Below are positions 62,878-64,000 of a DNA stretch of 64,000 nt, in pieces. Location of the stretch: contig OZ024867.1 in the NCBI GenBank assembly GCA_964017155.1, positions 9,503,525 to 9,567,524 on the forward strand, given 5' to 3'. The notes under the pieces are model-generated. The model was given only the letters and a program-made list of their open reading frames with translations, did not search any database and had not been told where the DNA came from. Each line of letters starts with the position of its first letter. Position 1 is the stretch's first letter. The stretch comes from Oasisia sp. SBJ-2009 (taxonomy: Eukaryota > Annelida > Polychaeta > Sabellida > Siboglinidae). A program made the position numbers and the translations under genes.

Positions 62878-64000
62878 ATGAAGTTTCAAACGTTGGAGCA
62901 ATTGAGGTTGGCTTGCATTCTACGCAAGTGCCTAATTCATGTCGGAAATGGAACAGAATATTCATATTCTTGTTCTCATTCACAGTACACTGTATATGGT
63001 GCATACCACTCTTCGATTAGTTGTCTCAATGTCTCAAGCAGCTTTCCACCTATGCCTAGGCAAATAGATGTTTGGACAGTATCTATTTTAACATTCGTAC
63101 TGCTGAGCTTCAAACTACTACACTCAACGACAGAAGTTCCCTTCATTGTGTTCGCAATCTACTCTCTGCGATCTGGAACTCTAAAACGTGTTAACGGCGA
63201 CGCCACGAGGGATGTATGCAGGCTGCGCAAAGATGTATCGGAAGCATTATATGCCATTCCATGCGATAAAAGACGTTCGTTCGCATACAGGCTAGATTTA
63301 CTCTGTAGTGTTATACTCTTTGTAGGGTGTACAATGTGTGTAGCTAGCTCAACATCAATGATTACATGATGCGACCATTGCATTGCCTGTTAGTTGCTTT
63401 GTGGTTTCGTTTTCATATTGAACTTGCGACATGTCTGCTCTTTGGTTTCAGGTCTTCCTATTTGAGTCCGAAGTGTGAGCGACACAGACCCTCTGAGAAT
63501 GCGACGAGCGAGTAGTGATGAAGCCCACGCATGTCTAGTATATAATTTCGTAGTTGTCTGGGTAGTTTGGAACAACCTTTGTTTTATCGTGTGCCTCTTC
63601 GCTTTCACTGTTATGTCTAGCTTTTGGCGTTACCTGTTTGTCGGCATAGCGCTCACGACATGGCCAAAGAGCTGGCCTGTTGGCACTGATCACTGTAGCA
63701 TATGTTATTGTTTCCAAGGCAATGTATCAACATATGCATTCGATCTCCGTCACTACCTAGATACAAATCTGCGTGCCGAGAAATGTGTGACTGCAATACA
63801 TATTGGTCTCAAAACATCGAATGATCTCTACACTTGTCTCAGAAGGAACACATGCCAAATGCGTACCCTTCAGTTACACTATTGCAATGAATGAGGCACT
63901 TGTGTAGGTTGTCTTTGCATGCTGATTCCTAAGTATGCTGTATCCAGTCGAGATGAATGCGTTTTGCTGGGTGTCATGACGGTCAAAGAATCATCTACTC
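62878..64000 (+). repeat. Monomer U29 (partial, mosaic)
   Basis: The first 1123 bp of a monomer, cut by the window edge before its promoter-like block. A variants (ATAGATG, GTTAACG, AGACGTTCG) lie between B variants on both sides. It has the GTAT insertion. Private CTATTTTAAC near 63083, GTGTTATAC near 63307 and GTTGTCTTTG near 63908. Confidence 0.97.

Larger units (their letters stand above)
1..64000 (+). repeat. Macrosatellite array, about 2.24-kb monomer, 28.5 copies
   Basis: The same sequence recurs head to tail through the entire window. The anchor ATGAAGTTTC recurs at 2239, 4486, 6728, 8978, 11221, 13470, 15713, 17955, 20200, 22443, 24687, 26931, 29175, 31417, 33661, 35904, 38154, 40402, 42650, 44893, 47143, 49390, 51638, 53886, 56134, 58382, 60630 and 62878, giving spacings of 2242-2250 bp. 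No non-repeat sequence interrupts the array and neither edge is reached. The monomer start is arbitrary; strand is given in the orientation of the promoter-like block. No homology to rDNA, histone clusters, reverse transcriptases or transposases is visible. The family is not recognised. Known kilobase macrosatellites such as mammalian DXZ4 and D4Z4 are analogies of scale only. Confidence 0.99.

Noticed and set aside
1..64000. rDNA intergenic spacer, 5S, tRNA or histone gene cluster
   Set aside because: No recognisable rRNA, tRNA or histone coding sequence occurs in the monomer.
1..64000. Tandem transposon or retroelement array
   Set aside because: No reverse transcriptase, transposase, integrase or capsid motif is visible, and I saw no terminal repeats or target-site duplications at the monomer boundaries.
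1..64000. CRISPR array or prokaryotic operon
   Set aside because: The repeat unit is kilobase-sized without a repeat-spacer pattern, and there are no dense long genes with ribosome binding sites.

Overview
The whole window is one head-to-tail tandem array of a single repeat (a macrosatellite, or large-unit satellite). I found no conventional protein gene, rRNA, tRNA, CRISPR array or transposon. The monomer is 2242-2250 bp. There are 27 complete copies, one copy missing only its first 7 bases at the left edge, and a 1123-bp partial copy at the right edge. The array therefore runs past both ends and exceeds 64 kb. All copies have the same orientation. By eye they differ by at most a few percent between classes and by only a handful of bases within a class.

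The architecture points to a eukaryote and most likely an animal: kilobase-scale near-identical tandem repeats, an AATAAA followed by a GT-rich stretch, splice-like signals, and a CpG-dense segment with ETS-, CRE- and YY1-like motifs. An arthropod is plausible, but I cannot place the species from sequence alone.

Monomer layout, counting from the arbitrary start ATGAAGTTTC (offset 0): 0-570, AT-leaning sequence with a recurrent stop-free frame; about 570, a pyrimidine tract and AG that look like a splice acceptor; 613-1008, a second recurrent frame whose length depends on a 4-bp indel; about 1010-1600, AT-rich sequence with nothing recognisable; about 1644, AATAAA plus GT-rich sequence; about 1735-1805, three short dyads; about 1827-1950, the CpG-dense promoter-like block; about 1952, a variable G-run; then a pyrimidine-rich stretch and a possible splice donor at about 2027.

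Region by region: U1-U7 (1-15712) largely alternate between two classes, A and B, forming an approximately 4.49-kb dimer. U8-U15 (15713-33660) is a homogenised block of one A-head/B-tail hybrid monomer. U16-U21 is mixed. U22-U29 is mainly B-headed monomers with mosaic tails. Shared rare variants reveal a patch in U14, a recent single-monomer duplication in U22-U24, a three-monomer offset similarity (U9/U10 with U12/U13), and related blocks 33.7 kb apart (U5/U6 with U20/U21).

The most interesting possibility is that every monomer carries its own promoter-like module, splice sites and poly(A) signal, arranged so that a transcript would start near the end of one monomer and finish in the next. 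This is inferred from motifs only.
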